Part shown: in pieces, positions 53,814 to 62,962 of the stretch
How the letters are laid out: the number at the start of each line of letters is the position of its first letter
Numbering within the stretch: the first letter of the stretch is position 1
From: Bacteroidota bacterium
Lineage (GTDB): Bacteria; Bacteroidota; Bacteroidia; Cytophagales; Cytophagaceae
NCBI GenBank assembly: GCA_023391415.1
Contig: JAEWAY010000033.1
Location: forward strand, 124,001 to 188,000
DNA: 64,000 nt
Direction: 5' to 3'
The notes under the pieces: model-generated
Seen by the model: the letters and a program-made list of their open reading frames with translations, nothing else
What the model was told of the DNA's origin: nothing
Database searches by the model: none
Translations under genes and position numbers: made by a program

Positions 53814-54608
53814 ATGGCGGATAAAATATATACAGCGCCTTTAGCCTCCGAGTTTATGGCTCGGGGCGAGGCTCCCGAAATATTGTTTTGGGTTGGCTGC
53901 GCGGGATCATTCGACGACCGATATAAGGCCGTCACCATCGCGTTTGCCAAGATTCTCAATGAAGCGGGCGTCGCCTTCGCCGTGCTGGGCCCGGAAGAAG
54001 CCTGCACAGGAGAACCCGCCAAAAGAGCGGGCAACGAATTCCTCTATCAGATGATGGCGATCTCCAATATACAAATACTGAATGGATACAATATCAAAAA
54101 AATAGTAACCGCCTGTCCGCATTGCTTTAACATTATAAAGAATGACTATCCGGAACTTGGCGGGGATTATGAGGTCATTCACCACTCCACCTTCCTTCAG
54201 CAGCTCATCGATGATGGACGGCTTACAGTAGAAGGAGGCGCTTTCGCTGGAAAAAAGATTACTTTTCACGATTCCTGCTATCTGGGACGCGCGAACGGCA
54301 TCTATGAAGCGCCCCGAACGCTGATCGAAAAACTGGACGCCGACCTTGTCGAAATGAAACGCTGCCGTACCAAAGGCCTTTGTTGCGGCGCGGGAGGCGC
54401 TCAGATGTTTAAAGAGCCGGAACCTGGTAAAAAGGACATCAATATCGAACGGGTGGAAGAAGCGCTCGAAACAGGCGCGGGCATAATCGCTTCGGCCTGC
54501 CCATTCTGCATGACCATGCTGGCCGACGGAGTAAAAAACAAAGAAAAAGAGAACCAGGTAATGGTATATGATATTGTTGAACTAATAGCCAAAGCGAAAA
54601 ATCTCTAA
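53814..54608 (+). CDS. CCG-domain (cysteine-rich) Fe-S protein, HdrB-like
   Basis: A 264-residue protein with two cysteine-rich CCG domains. In the first the motif is partly altered: FWVGCAGSFDDR then CPHCFNIIKND. In the second all is present: HDSCYLGRANG, GLCCGAGGAQMF and ACPFCMTML. Such domains bind special non-cubane or simple 4Fe-4S clusters at the active sites of heterodisulfide reductases, glycolate oxidase GlcF and LutA/LutE. It is 7 bp after the membrane Fe-S gene, supporting one complex. Substrate is unknown. Confidence 0.87.
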   Translation: MADKIYTAPLASEFMARGEAPEILFWVGCAGSFDDRYKAVTIAFAKILNEAGVAFAVLGPEEACTGEPAKRAGNEFLYQMMAISNIQILNGYNIKKIVTACPHCFNIIKNDYPELGGDYEVIHHSTFLQQLIDDGRLTVEGGAFAGKKITFHDSCYLGRANGIYEAPRTLIEKLDADLVEMKRCRTKGLCCGAGGAQMFKEPEPGKKDINIERVEEALETGAGIIASACPFCMTMLADGVKNKEKENQVMVYDIVELIAKAKNL

Positions 54609-54612
54609 AACG

Positions 54613-55101
54613 ATGTTTGTTGATTTCGATACACTACCGCCCGAAGCCCGGATATGGGTATATCAGGCGAACCGCCGTCTGGACGATGAAGAACTAAAAA
54701 TACTCACGGATCGGTTCCAATCATTTTCGGATACCTGGGATAGCCATGGAAAGGAATTAAAAAATTCCTTTCGTTTTTTTTATAACTATTTTATCGTGAT
54801 TGGGGTTAATGAGAATTATATTCCGGCAAGTGGCTGTTCCATCGATAAATCGATAGATTTTATCCGGCAAGCGGAAGAAAAACTCTCCATCAGCCTGCTC
54901 GACCGGTCAAGAATCGCGTTCGAAATAGATACTGTTATCACACAAATTCCGTTTACTAACCTGAGGGAACAAATACAAAATAAAGTAATCCTCCCTGAAA
55001 CCATAATGTTTAACAACACTGTTACCACTATGAAAGAGTTCAATTCAGGATGGAAAATTCCCGCGGGAGAAACATGGATTTCTAAATATTTCAATAAATA
55101 A
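54613..55101 (+). CDS. conserved Bacteroidota protein of unknown function (often mislabelled ABC transporter ATPase)
   Basis: A 162-residue protein with no Walker A or signature motif, so it is not an ATPase. Conserved blocks: LPPEARIWVYQANRRLDDEE at the start, WDSHGKELKNSFRFFYNYFIVI, SGCSIDKSIDFI in the middle, and NSGWKIPAGETWISKYF at the end. I know this family only as a Bacteroidota protein that databases name misleadingly. It is 4 bp after the CCG protein gene, so it probably belongs to the same transcript. Confidence 0.75.
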   Translation: MFVDFDTLPPEARIWVYQANRRLDDEELKILTDRFQSFSDTWDSHGKELKNSFRFFYNYFIVIGVNENYIPASGCSIDKSIDFIRQAEEKLSISLLDRSRIAFEIDTVITQIPFTNLREQIQNKVILPETIMFNNTVTTMKEFNSGWKIPAGETWISKYFNK

Positions 55102-55113
55102 AAAAGAATTAGT

Positions 55114-55121
55114 TATATTTG
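55114..55121 (+). promoter_or_regulatory. -7 box upstream of the OmpA lipoprotein gene
   Basis: TATATTTG matches TAnnTTTG and lies 104 bp upstream of the ATG; no clear TTG partner was found. The leader is unusually long for this window. Confidence 0.35.
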
Positions 55122-55224
55122 TAAGATTTTCGTTATCTTTAGAGTTATGTAACCTTTTGTATACCAATGTTTGTGTACTCTACTGATACAAAACTAAAAA
55201 TCTAAAAAGCTACCCCCAATTAAA

Positions 55225-57204
55225 ATGAACAAACGTAACATTGTCATTTTTTTCGTCGCCTTAGCGGTTGCTTCCTGCACACCCAAAGCGACAAAACTGT
55301 TTTCCAAGGGTGAAAAGGAGTACAATATGGCAGCCTATCAGACTGCTATTGAAAACTATAAACAGGCGATAGCGAAAGGCTATCATGAGGGCTCCGTAGC
55401 CAATTACCGAATCGCCGAAGCTCTGAAAAAGTCCAACAGAATACATGAAGCGGAGCAATATTACGCCAAGGCGGTAAATAGCAAGCTAAAAGAAGAAGAA
55501 GCCGTCTTCTGGTACGCGTATTCCTTAAAGGCCAATGGCAAGTATGAAAACGCCAAGGAACAATTCAAACGTTATATCGCTCAGGGAAGCAACTTCGATC
55601 TGGTCAACAGAGCGCAAAGAGAAGTGGATAATATCGAAGCCATTAGCGACATATTGGAAAATCCCGCAGAATTTGAAGTCAGAAATCTCGAAGAGCTAAA
55701 CACTTCTTACGCGGAGTACTCTCCCACAATGAGTAAAGGCAAGTTGTATTTCACTTCCAACAAAGGAGTCAACAAAATGCATAGCGCCAACAATACCGGA
55801 TTTACGGATATTTTCGAATTTATCTTCGACGGCGCCGATAAGTTTTCAGGTCAGTCAAGACCACTCGCCGGCGATATCAATACCAACGACGCGCATGAAG
55901 CTACTCCGATCTTCTCCAAAGACGGAAAGACCATGTATTTTTCCAGAGGAAATACCGGAAACAAAAAAGGAAGAAAGGAAGTCGATATATACATGTCCAG
56001 ATTCCAAAATGGCGCCTGGTCTGAACCGGAACTACTACCATTCTGCGGTGAAACTTCATGGGACTCTTCTCCCGCGCTCTCTCCGGACGGCACTAAATTG
56101 TATTTCGCGTCCAACAGAGACGACAGCGAAGCTCAGGGCGGTATTGACATCTACGTGGTAACGAGGGACAGCAAGGGACAATGGACAAACGTAAAAAATG
56201 TTGGTCCTCCTATCAACACAAGAGGCAACGACATGTTTCCGTATATTGACGATTACGGCAACTTCTATTTCTCCTCGGACGGACATCCTACCCTCGGCTC
56301 TTTGGATATATTTAAAGTCGTAGAGGATGACGAAGGCAACCTTGTAATAAAAAACCTTGGCCGGCCTATCAATAGCCCGTACGAAGATTTCGCGTTATAC
56401 GCGATCGACAGCGTCACTGGTTATTTTAGTTCAAACAGACCGGAAGGTAAAGGAGACGACGATATCTATGAATACAACGCGTATAAAAACGCGATCTACG
56501 TAGTGCAGGGTACCACTGTTACCGAAGACAGCAACCTGGTTATCGCCGGCGCTCAGATCATAATTACCAATATGACGGGCGATACCATCGCCAAAGTCGT
56601 TTCCGACGATAACGGAAAGTTTACATATCCCGCCGAGCCCGAGCAAGAGTACCACGTCACGGCGACCCGGGAAGGCTTTCTCTTCTATGAAGAGAAGTTC
56701 TCTACCGTAGGTAAAACCGCGTCTCCGAAAGACCTAAAACCCGGCGACAATGAAGTCGTAATAGCCCAGGAAGTCATTATGAAGAAAAAAGCGGTTGGAA
56801 TCGTATTCGTTCTTGACAATGTTTATTACGATTTTGACAAATGGGATATTCGTCCAGACGCGGAAATCGCTCTAAACACAGTAGTAGACTTTCTGCAAAA
56901 GAATCCGGACATTAACATTGAGCTAAGTTCTCATACCGATGAGCGGGGAAGAGCGAATTATAACCGCGACCTTTCTCAGAAACGTGCGCAATCCGCTGTA
57001 AACTATATCATCTCAAAAGGTATCGAGTCTGAAAGAATCGTAGCGAAAGGCTATGGAAAAGACAAGCCGCTGATACGAAACGCTCAAACAGAAGAAGAAC
57101 ATCAGAAAAATAGAAGAACTGAGGTTGAGGTAACAAATATTTCGGATCCGAATATCAAGATCATACGGAAAGGTGAGGAAGATCTCTTAACCACTCAACC
57201 ATAA
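55225..57204 (+). CDS. PorE-like OmpA-family lipoprotein (TPR, beta-propeller, CRD, OmpA_C)
   Basis: A 659-residue lipoprotein (AVASC lipobox, Cys19) with four modules: TPR-like helices (about 25-150), six-bladed WD40/PD40 propeller (about 160-420; repeated FSxDGKTMYFSR, LSPDGTKLYFASNRD, DDYGNFYFSSDGH), carboxypeptidase-regulatory-like domain (about 430-510), and an OmpA_C peptidoglycan-binding domain (about 530-650; HTDERGRANYN). This order matches PorE of the type IX secretion system, but paralogues are common. It would link an outer-membrane complex to peptidoglycan. Confidence 0.85.
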   Translation: MNKRNIVIFFVALAVASCTPKATKLFSKGEKEYNMAAYQTAIENYKQAIAKGYHEGSVANYRIAEALKKSNRIHEAEQYYAKAVNSKLKEEEAVFWYAYSLKANGKYENAKEQFKRYIAQGSNFDLVNRAQREVDNIEAISDILENPAEFEVRNLEELNTSYAEYSPTMSKGKLYFTSNKGVNKMHSANNTGFTDIFEFIFDGADKFSGQSRPLAGDINTNDAHEATPIFSKDGKTMYFSRGNTGNKKGRKEVDIYMSRFQNGAWSEPELLPFCGETSWDSSPALSPDGTKLYFASNRDDSEAQGGIDIYVVTRDSKGQWTNVKNVGPPINTRGNDMFPYIDDYGNFYFSSDGHPTLGSLDIFKVVEDDEGNLVIKNLGRPINSPYEDFALYAIDSVTGYFSSNRPEGKGDDDIYEYNAYKNAIYVVQGTTVTEDSNLVIAGAQIIITNMTGDTIAKVVSDDNGKFTYPAEPEQEYHVTATREGFLFYEEKFSTVGKTASPKDLKPGDNEVVIAQEVIMKKKAVGIVFVLDNVYYDFDKWDIRPDAEIALNTVVDFLQKNPDINIELSSHTDERGRANYNRDLSQKRAQSAVNYIISKGIESERIVAKGYGKDKPLIRNAQTEEEHQKNRRTEVEVTNISDPNIKIIRKGEEDLLTTQP

Positions 57205-57224
57205 CGATACACATAAATTATACT

Positions 57225-57254
57225 AAAAAGTCCCGATAGATACGGGACTTTTTT
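57225..57254 (+). terminator. Rho-independent terminator after the OmpA lipoprotein gene
   Basis: The stem AAAAAGTCCCG / CGGGACTTTTT with a 7-nt loop and continued Ts. It isolates the lipoprotein gene from purM. Confidence 0.9.
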
Positions 57255-57289
57255 ATTTTCGCGGATATTCAAATTCACATACGACGATA

Positions 57290-58456
57290 ATGGCAGAAGA
57301 CAGATATATGCAAAGGGGAGTATCTTCAGGCAAAGAAGAAGTACACGCCGCGATCAGCAAGATCGACAAAGGGCTCTTCCCAAAAGCGTTTTGTAAAATT
57401 GTTCCTGACGTGCTTGGCGGAGATGAGCGATATTGCACAATTATGCACGCGGATGGCGCGGGGACCAAATCATCCCTGGCATATATGTACTGGAAAGAAA
57501 CAGGAGATCTCTCCGTATGGAAAGGAATCGCGCAGGACGCCATTATCATGAATACTGATGATCTACTCTGTGTAGGCGCTACCGACAACATACTTCTTTC
57601 TTCGACTATAGGCAGAAACAAAAACCTGATTCCGGGGGAAGTAATCGCCGCTATTATCAATGGAACCGAAGAAGTATTGCAAATGCTCAGGGACAACGGC
57701 ATCGGCATATACAGTACCGGAGGTGAAACCGCCGACGTAGGAGACCTTGTACGAACCATCATCGTCGACAGCACCGTCACCTGCCGGATGCGCAAAGACG
57801 CTGTCATCACCAACGATGGTATCAGACCCGGGCAGGTTATCGTCGGTTTCGCGTCATACGGCCAGGCTACTTATGAAACGGAATACAATGGAGGAATGGG
57901 TAGCAATGGCCTGACATCAGCGAGACACGATGTATTCGCCCATTATCTCGCCGAGAAGTATAAAGAAAGCTACGATCCGCGACTACCATCAGATCTTGTA
58001 TATGCGGGCAGCAAAAAACTGACAGACCCTATTGAAGGTTTATCGCTTGACGCCGGCAAACTCGTATTGTCTCCCACCAGGACATACGCTCCTCTCATGA
58101 AAAAAATTCTGGATCATTATCGAAAAGCGATAGGAGGAATAATTCATTGCAGTGGCGGCGCTCAAACCAAAATACTCCATTTTATCGACCAGTATCATAT
58201 CATTAAAGACAGGCTATTACCTGTTCCACCGCTGTTCAGATTAATCCAGCAAGAAAGTCGGACTTCCTGGCAGGAAATGTTTAAAGTGTTCAATATGGGA
58301 CACCGCCTGGAAATCTATATCGAGGAAAAATACGCGTCGGATCTGATCTCCATAGCCAAATCCTTTAATATAGACGCCGCGGTCATAGGTCGGGTAGAGC
58401 CTTCCGAACAGAAACGGCTTACCATAGAGTTCGAAGGACAAAAATTCCATTACTAG
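57290..58456 (+). CDS. purM: phosphoribosylformylglycinamidine cyclo-ligase (AIR synthase)
   Basis: A 388-residue PurM, step five of purine synthesis, closing FGAM to aminoimidazole ribotide with ATP. Visible: HADGAGTKSSLAYMYW (ATP site), IIMNTDDLLCVGAT, YSTGGETADVGDL and GGIIHCSGGAQTKILHF. It is longer than E. coli PurM (345) and uses a distinct spacing, as in Bacteroidota homologues. It is a stand-alone gene whose 3' end overlaps that of the convergent UbiA-like gene by 4 bp. Confidence 0.92.
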   Translation: MAEDRYMQRGVSSGKEEVHAAISKIDKGLFPKAFCKIVPDVLGGDERYCTIMHADGAGTKSSLAYMYWKETGDLSVWKGIAQDAIIMNTDDLLCVGATDNILLSSTIGRNKNLIPGEVIAAIINGTEEVLQMLRDNGIGIYSTGGETADVGDLVRTIIVDSTVTCRMRKDAVITNDGIRPGQVIVGFASYGQATYETEYNGGMGSNGLTSARHDVFAHYLAEKYKESYDPRLPSDLVYAGSKKLTDPIEGLSLDAGKLVLSPTRTYAPLMKKILDHYRKAIGGIIHCSGGAQTKILHFIDQYHIIKDRLLPVPPLFRLIQQESRTSWQEMFKVFNMGHRLEIYIEEKYASDLISIAKSFNIDAAVIGRVEPSEQKRLTIEFEGQKFHY

Positions 58457-59298
58457 TTAGAAAACAGGGCTGCCACCGCGTAAAGCAGGATAAGGCCATC
58501 GCCCCATAAGCTATAAAAATAATCTCCGCGATGTTCGGACGCGGAGGTTATAAACCATACTCCAGCGAATCCGAACAACATCAAAACCATCAACGTCGTC
58601 TCCGCGATCAGGTAGGATAGAAGGCATATGAAAAACAATCCTCCATACGCGAGCAAACGCAGATTGCGGATTCCCGCGGCCATTAGCAAAGTTCGCGTAC
58701 CTTTATTGTTATCTTCCTTTAAATCCCTTATATCAAACAAAAAACATAATAGCCACAACAGCAGAAAGCGGATCACAATAAGGACAAAAGCCTTCACGGA
58801 AAAGCTTTGCTGAGCCTGGAAAAGAGGTAATAGGACACTTACGAGGCTCCATACACCCGCGACAAGGAAAGCTTTTCCATAGGGCACTTCTCTTAGCGAC
58901 CAACTTTTGAGTCCTATTCGAATCCTCGCGGAATAGCCGACACTGATCAAAGCGCATGGAATGAGAAAAAAGAAAGTTTCTTTTTTAAAGAAAGGAATAC
59001 AAGCCAACAAAATTATTCCGGAGCCGATAATATTAGCCCAAAGAAACCCGGAATATTCATTGATCCATCGTTTCCTGACAGACTGAGCATCCGCGCTCCT
59101 GGTAAAAATCGCGTGTATCGAATAGACCAACAAAACACCGAACCCAGTCAGTACAAGCACAGGAACCAAGCCGGCCATATCCAGCGATAGACTTTTAATT
59201 GAACTCAAAGTCAGAAGGACCGCGGATAAAGAAATAAACCAATTACCGAACAGGAATCCTTCAAAGGATTTTCCGAATATACGTCCCAGTTTATTCAT
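58453..59298 (-). CDS. UbiA-superfamily-like membrane protein with one Asp motif missing
   Basis: About 281 residues from the ATG at 59298; the frame from 59316 would include the ATP-synthase terminator. There are eight to nine hydrophobic helices. The second Asp-rich motif of UbiA prenyltransferases is present (DIRDLKEDNNKGTRTL), as is a YSARI...REVPYGKAFLVAG stretch, but the first motif (NDxxD) is replaced by HAIFTRSADAQ. It could be a diverged or inactive prenyltransferase. It is convergent with purM and 48 bp downstream of atpG. Confidence 0.65.
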   Translation of the reverse strand: MNKLGRIFGKSFEGFLFGNWFISLSAVLLTLSSIKSLSLDMAGLVPVLVLTGFGVLLVYSIHAIFTRSADAQSVRKRWINEYSGFLWANIIGSGIILLACIPFFKKETFFFLIPCALISVGYSARIRIGLKSWSLREVPYGKAFLVAGVWSLVSVLLPLFQAQQSFSVKAFVLIVIRFLLLWLLCFLFDIRDLKEDNNKGTRTLLMAAGIRNLRLLAYGGLFFICLLSYLIAETTLMVLMLFGFAGVWFITSASEHRGDYFYSLWGDGLILLYAVAALFSN

Positions 59299-59300
59299 AT

Positions 59301-59330
59301 AAAAAAAGCCCATCATGGTGATGGGCTTTT
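59301..59330 (-). terminator. Rho-independent terminator after atpG
   Basis: On the minus strand a 12-bp perfect stem (AAAAGCCCATCA / TGATGGGCTTTT) with a 3-nt loop is followed by Ts. It shows that the ATP synthase transcript ends after the gamma subunit. Confidence 0.93.
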
Positions 59331-59346
59331 GGGATAACGATCATTT

Positions 59347-60228
59347 TTAACCTTTCAAGGCTTCCGCTCCTCCAACTATTTCAAGAATCTCAGTTGTAAT
59401 AGCCGCCTGACGACCTCTGTTATAGGTCAACCTTAATTCTTTAAGCAGTTCTGAAGCGTTTTCAGTCGCTTTATCCATCGCTGTCATCCTTGCTCCGTTC
59501 TCAGAAGCGTTGGATTCCAGCAACGCTTTATAAAATTGAATTTTAAGCGTTTTGGGAATCAATTCCTGAATCAATTCAATTTTTGACGGTTCGAAAATAT
59601 AATCAGTATTCACCGGGGAAGGACTACCGTCTTCTTCATCAATAGCTTCTTGTACAATAGGAAGAAACTGATGGGTTCTTACAATTTGTGTAGCGACATT
59701 CTTAAACTCGTTGTAAACAACCTCCACCCGATCGTAAGTGCCGTCAAGAAACCCATTCATAACATATTCCGCGACTTCTCTGACATTGTCAAAGTTCAGC
59801 CGACTAAAAATGGTTACAAATCGATCGATTGTCTTATATCCCCTACGAAGCATAAAGTCATTACCCTTTTTTCCAAGGGTAAGAACATCGACATCCACCC
59901 CTTTGTACTTCGAACCCAGAAGGCTTAGTACCGCTTTTCCAATATTCGCGTTGAACGCGCCCGCCAAACCTCTGTCGGAAGTAAGCATAACCACCAATAC
60001 CTTTTCAACAGGTCTTTCCTCCGCCAGGGGATTATGAAAGCTACTATCAAGAGTAGCGGTAATATTATCCAGAATTCCTTTAAGTTTTTCGGAATATGGA
60101 CGAATCTTAACAATACTGTCCTGAGCTCTTCTAAGCTTGGCGGCCGCTACCATTTTCATGGCTTTGGTCATTTGCTGCGTCGTTCGAACAGACTGTATTC
60201 TTCCTCTTACTTCTTTTAAACTCGCCAT
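59347..60228 (-). CDS. atpG: ATP synthase gamma subunit
   Basis: A 293-residue gamma subunit, the rotating shaft of F1. N-terminal and C-terminal helices form the coiled coil: SLKEVRGRIQSVRTTQQMTKAMKMVAA at the start (20-residue core KEVRGRIQSVRTTQQMTKA) and ARMTAMDKATENASELLKEL with RGRQAAITTEILEIVGGA at the end. The DRGLAGAFN motif is present. It is the last gene of this operon; atpD and atpC are not downstream. Confidence 0.97.
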   Translation of the reverse strand: MASLKEVRGRIQSVRTTQQMTKAMKMVAAAKLRRAQDSIVKIRPYSEKLKGILDNITATLDSSFHNPLAEERPVEKVLVVMLTSDRGLAGAFNANIGKAVLSLLGSKYKGVDVDVLTLGKKGNDFMLRRGYKTIDRFVTIFSRLNFDNVREVAEYVMNGFLDGTYDRVEVVYNEFKNVATQIVRTHQFLPIVQEAIDEEDGSPSPVNTDYIFEPSKIELIQELIPKTLKIQFYKALLESNASENGARMTAMDKATENASELLKELRLTYNRGRQAAITTEILEIVGGAEALKG

Positions 60229-60230
60229 AG

Positions 60231-61811
60231 TTACTGAGCATATTTTTTAGCGAGATCCTTCGCGACCTGTCCCAATACGTTGGTTGTCGCGTCATCAAAT
60301 TTGCCGGCCCTCACCGCGTTCAAAGTATCCTTATGCTGAGCGGCGAGCAGAGCAAGATATTCCTGTTGGAACTTCTTAACGTCCTTCACAGGCACATCAT
60401 CAATAAACCCTTTGGTGGAAGCGAATATGATGGCCACTTGTTGCTCTACGGGAATCGGCGAATATTGGGCCTGCTTCAAAATTTCCTGGTTACGTCTACC
60501 ACGCTCAATTGTAAGTTTAGTAGCCGCGTCAAGGTCTGAACCAAACTTGGCGAACGCTTCCAGTTCCCTGAATTGCGCCTGATCCAACTTCAATGTACCG
60601 GCCACTTTCTTCATGGACTTAATCTGGGCGCTTCCCCCTACCCGGGATACTGAAATACCCACGTTGATCGCTGGTCTGACACCAGAAAGGAAAAGGTTCG
60701 ACTCCAGGAATATCTGTCCATCCGTAATCGAGATTACGTTTGTAGGAATATACGCCGAAACGTCTCCCGCCTGTGTCTCAATAATGGGCAACGCGGTGAG
60801 AGAACCGCCGCCTTTTACTTTATCTTTAAGCGAATCCGGAAGATCGTTCATCTGTCTGGCAATGGAGTCTGAAGCGTTAATTTTCGCGGCTCTCTCCAAC
60901 AATCTACTATGCAGATAAAATACGTCCCCAGGATATGCTTCCCGTCCCGGAGGCCTTCTCAATAGAAGAGAAACCTCCCTATACGCTACCGCCTGTTTTG
61001 ACAAGTCATCGTATACTACCAGGGCTGGCCTTCCCGTATCTCTGAAATACTCTCCGATAGCCGCTCCGGTAAACGGCGCGTAAAACTGCATGGGAGCCGA
61101 ATCGGAAGCGGAAGCCGCCACGATTACCGTATACGCCATCGCACCACCTTTTTCCAGCGCGTTGACAATTTGCGCCACAGTTGAAGCTTTCTGTCCAATC
61201 GCTACATAAATACAGAATACAGGCTCGCCTTTATCGTAATATTCCCTCTGGTTAAGAATCGCGTCGATGGCTACCGCCGTCTTCCCCGTCTGCCTGTCAC
61301 CAATAATTAACTCCCTCTGTCCTCTTCCGATAGGAATCATCGCGTCCACGGAAATAATACCAGTCTGCAACGGTTCATTTACAGGCTGTCTATAGATTAC
61401 TCCCGGAGCTTTTCTTTCCAAAGGCATATCATACAACTCTCCGGTAATCGGCCCTTTGCCATCGATAGGATTACCCAATGTATCAACGACTCTTCCCACC
61501 ATACCTTCGCCACATTTAATGCTGGCAATACGGTTTGTTCTGCGTACAGTAGCCCCTTCTTTAATGCCACTATAATCACCCAGACATACCGCTCCCACAT
61601 TATCCTCTTCCAGGTTAAGAACAAGTCCGCGAAGACCGTTTTCAAACTCGATCAATTCCCCTGCCTGAGCCTTTGTTAATCCGTATATACGGGCTACACC
61701 GTCACCGATTTGAAGTACGGTTCCCACTTCTTCGAGTTCCGCTTCTGTCTTGAAGTTTGAGAGTTGCTCTCTCAGAATCGCGGAGACTTCATCTGGTCTA
61801 ACTTCTACCAT
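60231..61811 (-). CDS. atpA: ATP synthase alpha subunit
   Basis: A 526-residue alpha subunit of F1 with the P-loop GDRQTGKT, the regulatory DVSAYIPTNVISITDGQI segment and PAINVGISVSRVGGSAQ, the alpha/beta signature. Length is normal. It starts 2 bp after the delta subunit gene and ends 2 bp before atpG, so they are tightly coupled. Confidence 0.98.
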   Translation of the reverse strand: MVEVRPDEVSAILREQLSNFKTEAELEEVGTVLQIGDGVARIYGLTKAQAGELIEFENGLRGLVLNLEEDNVGAVCLGDYSGIKEGATVRRTNRIASIKCGEGMVGRVVDTLGNPIDGKGPITGELYDMPLERKAPGVIYRQPVNEPLQTGIISVDAMIPIGRGQRELIIGDRQTGKTAVAIDAILNQREYYDKGEPVFCIYVAIGQKASTVAQIVNALEKGGAMAYTVIVAASASDSAPMQFYAPFTGAAIGEYFRDTGRPALVVYDDLSKQAVAYREVSLLLRRPPGREAYPGDVFYLHSRLLERAAKINASDSIARQMNDLPDSLKDKVKGGGSLTALPIIETQAGDVSAYIPTNVISITDGQIFLESNLFLSGVRPAINVGISVSRVGGSAQIKSMKKVAGTLKLDQAQFRELEAFAKFGSDLDAATKLTIERGRRNQEILKQAQYSPIPVEQQVAIIFASTKGFIDDVPVKDVKKFQQEYLALLAAQHKDTLNAVRAGKFDDATTNVLGQVAKDLAKKYAQ

Positions 61812-61813
61812 GA

Positions 61814-62374
61814 TTAATATTTAGCTATGTATGGATTATCTTTAAATTTATTCTTTAAGTTATTGATTTTGCTTTTTACCGACTGATCGATCTGAAAATC
61901 GTCTACAGTAAGAACAAATCCGCCTAATAAAGACCTGTCAATTTTTTCAGTAAGCTCTATGGCCGTCTTACCTGAAATTTTATTTACAAGTTTCTTCAGG
62001 CTCTCTTTTTGCTCCGCGCCCAACGCGGTGGCTGAAACCACTTCCGCCTCTTGAATTCCTTTCAAAAGCTTATACTGCTTGTCAAACTCGAAAGCGATCT
62101 GGGCAAGGTATCCTTCCCTTCCCTTTCTTGCCAGAAGATCAAAAAAAGCGGTAGTTAACCACCCTACTTTCCCTTTAAAGAGAGCGTTCATGATCGCCTT
62201 CTTTTTGTCATGAGAAACGACGGGACTCTTTAATACCCTGACAAACTGAGGACTACTTTTCGCGATTTGAGCCAAAAGCAGCATATCTTTACCAACTTCC
62301 TCAAGCGATCCTTTTTCTTTCGCGAGGCCAAGCAACGATTTGGCATATCTTGAAGCGACTATTGATTCTTTCAT
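61814..62374 (-). CDS. atpH: ATP synthase delta subunit
   Basis: A 186-residue delta (OSCP) subunit linking F1 to the peripheral stalk: ASRYAKSLLGLAKEKGSLEEV at the N-terminus and, near the end, KIDRSLLGGFVLTVDDFQIDQSV, the family's C-terminal signature. Position between atpF and atpA is canonical. Confidence 0.95.
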   Translation of the reverse strand: MKESIVASRYAKSLLGLAKEKGSLEEVGKDMLLLAQIAKSSPQFVRVLKSPVVSHDKKKAIMNALFKGKVGWLTTAFFDLLARKGREGYLAQIAFEFDKQYKLLKGIQEAEVVSATALGAEQKESLKKLVNKISGKTAIELTEKIDRSLLGGFVLTVDDFQIDQSVKSKINNLKNKFKDNPYIAKY

Positions 62375-62377
62375 AGT

Positions 62378-62872
62378 CTAGCTTAGATTTACTTCTTTCA
62401 TGTATACATCCACCAACTCTTTCTGAGCGTTAGGATTTTCCAGTTCTTTTCTGAGAAGCTTTTCAGCGATTTCAATGGAAAGACCCGCGGCCATATTTCT
62501 AACTTCCGTCAAAGCGGCCTGTTTCTCATTATTGATGGCCGCCTTCGCGGCTTCTACTAGACGATTACTTTCAACCACCGCTTTGCCCTTCGCCTCCTCG
62601 ACTATACCAGTCGCGGACTCATGAGCGAGTTTGAGTATCTGATCTCTTTCTACTCTGGCATCCTGCAACAACTTCTCATTTTCCGCTTTCAGGTTCTCCA
62701 TTTCCAATCTGGCGCGTTTAGCGGACTCCAACGCTCCTTCGATAGCTCGTTCACGATCATCAAGGGCCGACAAAATCGGTTTCCAGGCAAACTTTCCCAA
62801 TAAAAATAAAATGATCAGAAAAAGGGCGGTTTGCCAAAAGATTAATCCTAATCCGGGGGTTACTATATCCAT
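62378..62872 (-). CDS. atpF: ATP synthase subunit b
   Basis: A 164-residue subunit b with one N-terminal membrane helix (about 5-27, LIFWQTALFLIILFLLGKFAW) and a long charged coiled coil that forms the peripheral stalk. Conserved ILSALDDRERAIEGALESA. A stable intercistronic hairpin (62919-62952) separates it from atpE upstream. Confidence 0.95.
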   Translation of the reverse strand: MDIVTPGLGLIFWQTALFLIILFLLGKFAWKPILSALDDRERAIEGALESAKRARLEMENLKAENEKLLQDARVERDQILKLAHESATGIVEEAKGKAVVESNRLVEAAKAAINNEKQAALTEVRNMAAGLSIEIAEKLLRKELENPNAQKELVDVYMKEVNLS

Positions 62873-62918
62873 TGTAGTTTATCTATAAGAATGTTTTGTT
62901 ATTTTCTCAAATAAGAAA

Positions 62919-62952
62919 ACTCCTGACATCAGCCTATCGCTGATGCAGGAGT
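62919..62952 (-). other. intercistronic hairpin between atpE and atpF
   Basis: Arms ACTCCTG and CATCAGC pair with GCTGATG and CAGGAGT (7 + 7 bp, one bulged base, 5-nt loop). On the minus-strand transcript it is followed by TTTTCTTATTT, a weak U-run, so it could be a partial terminator or a 3' stabiliser for the atpE message. Confidence 0.7.
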
Positions 62953-62962
62953 CAGATCTGAA

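Noticed and set aside
54613..55101. ABC transporter ATPase
   Set aside because: No Walker A, Walker B or LSGGQ-type motif is present; the common database name is misleading.
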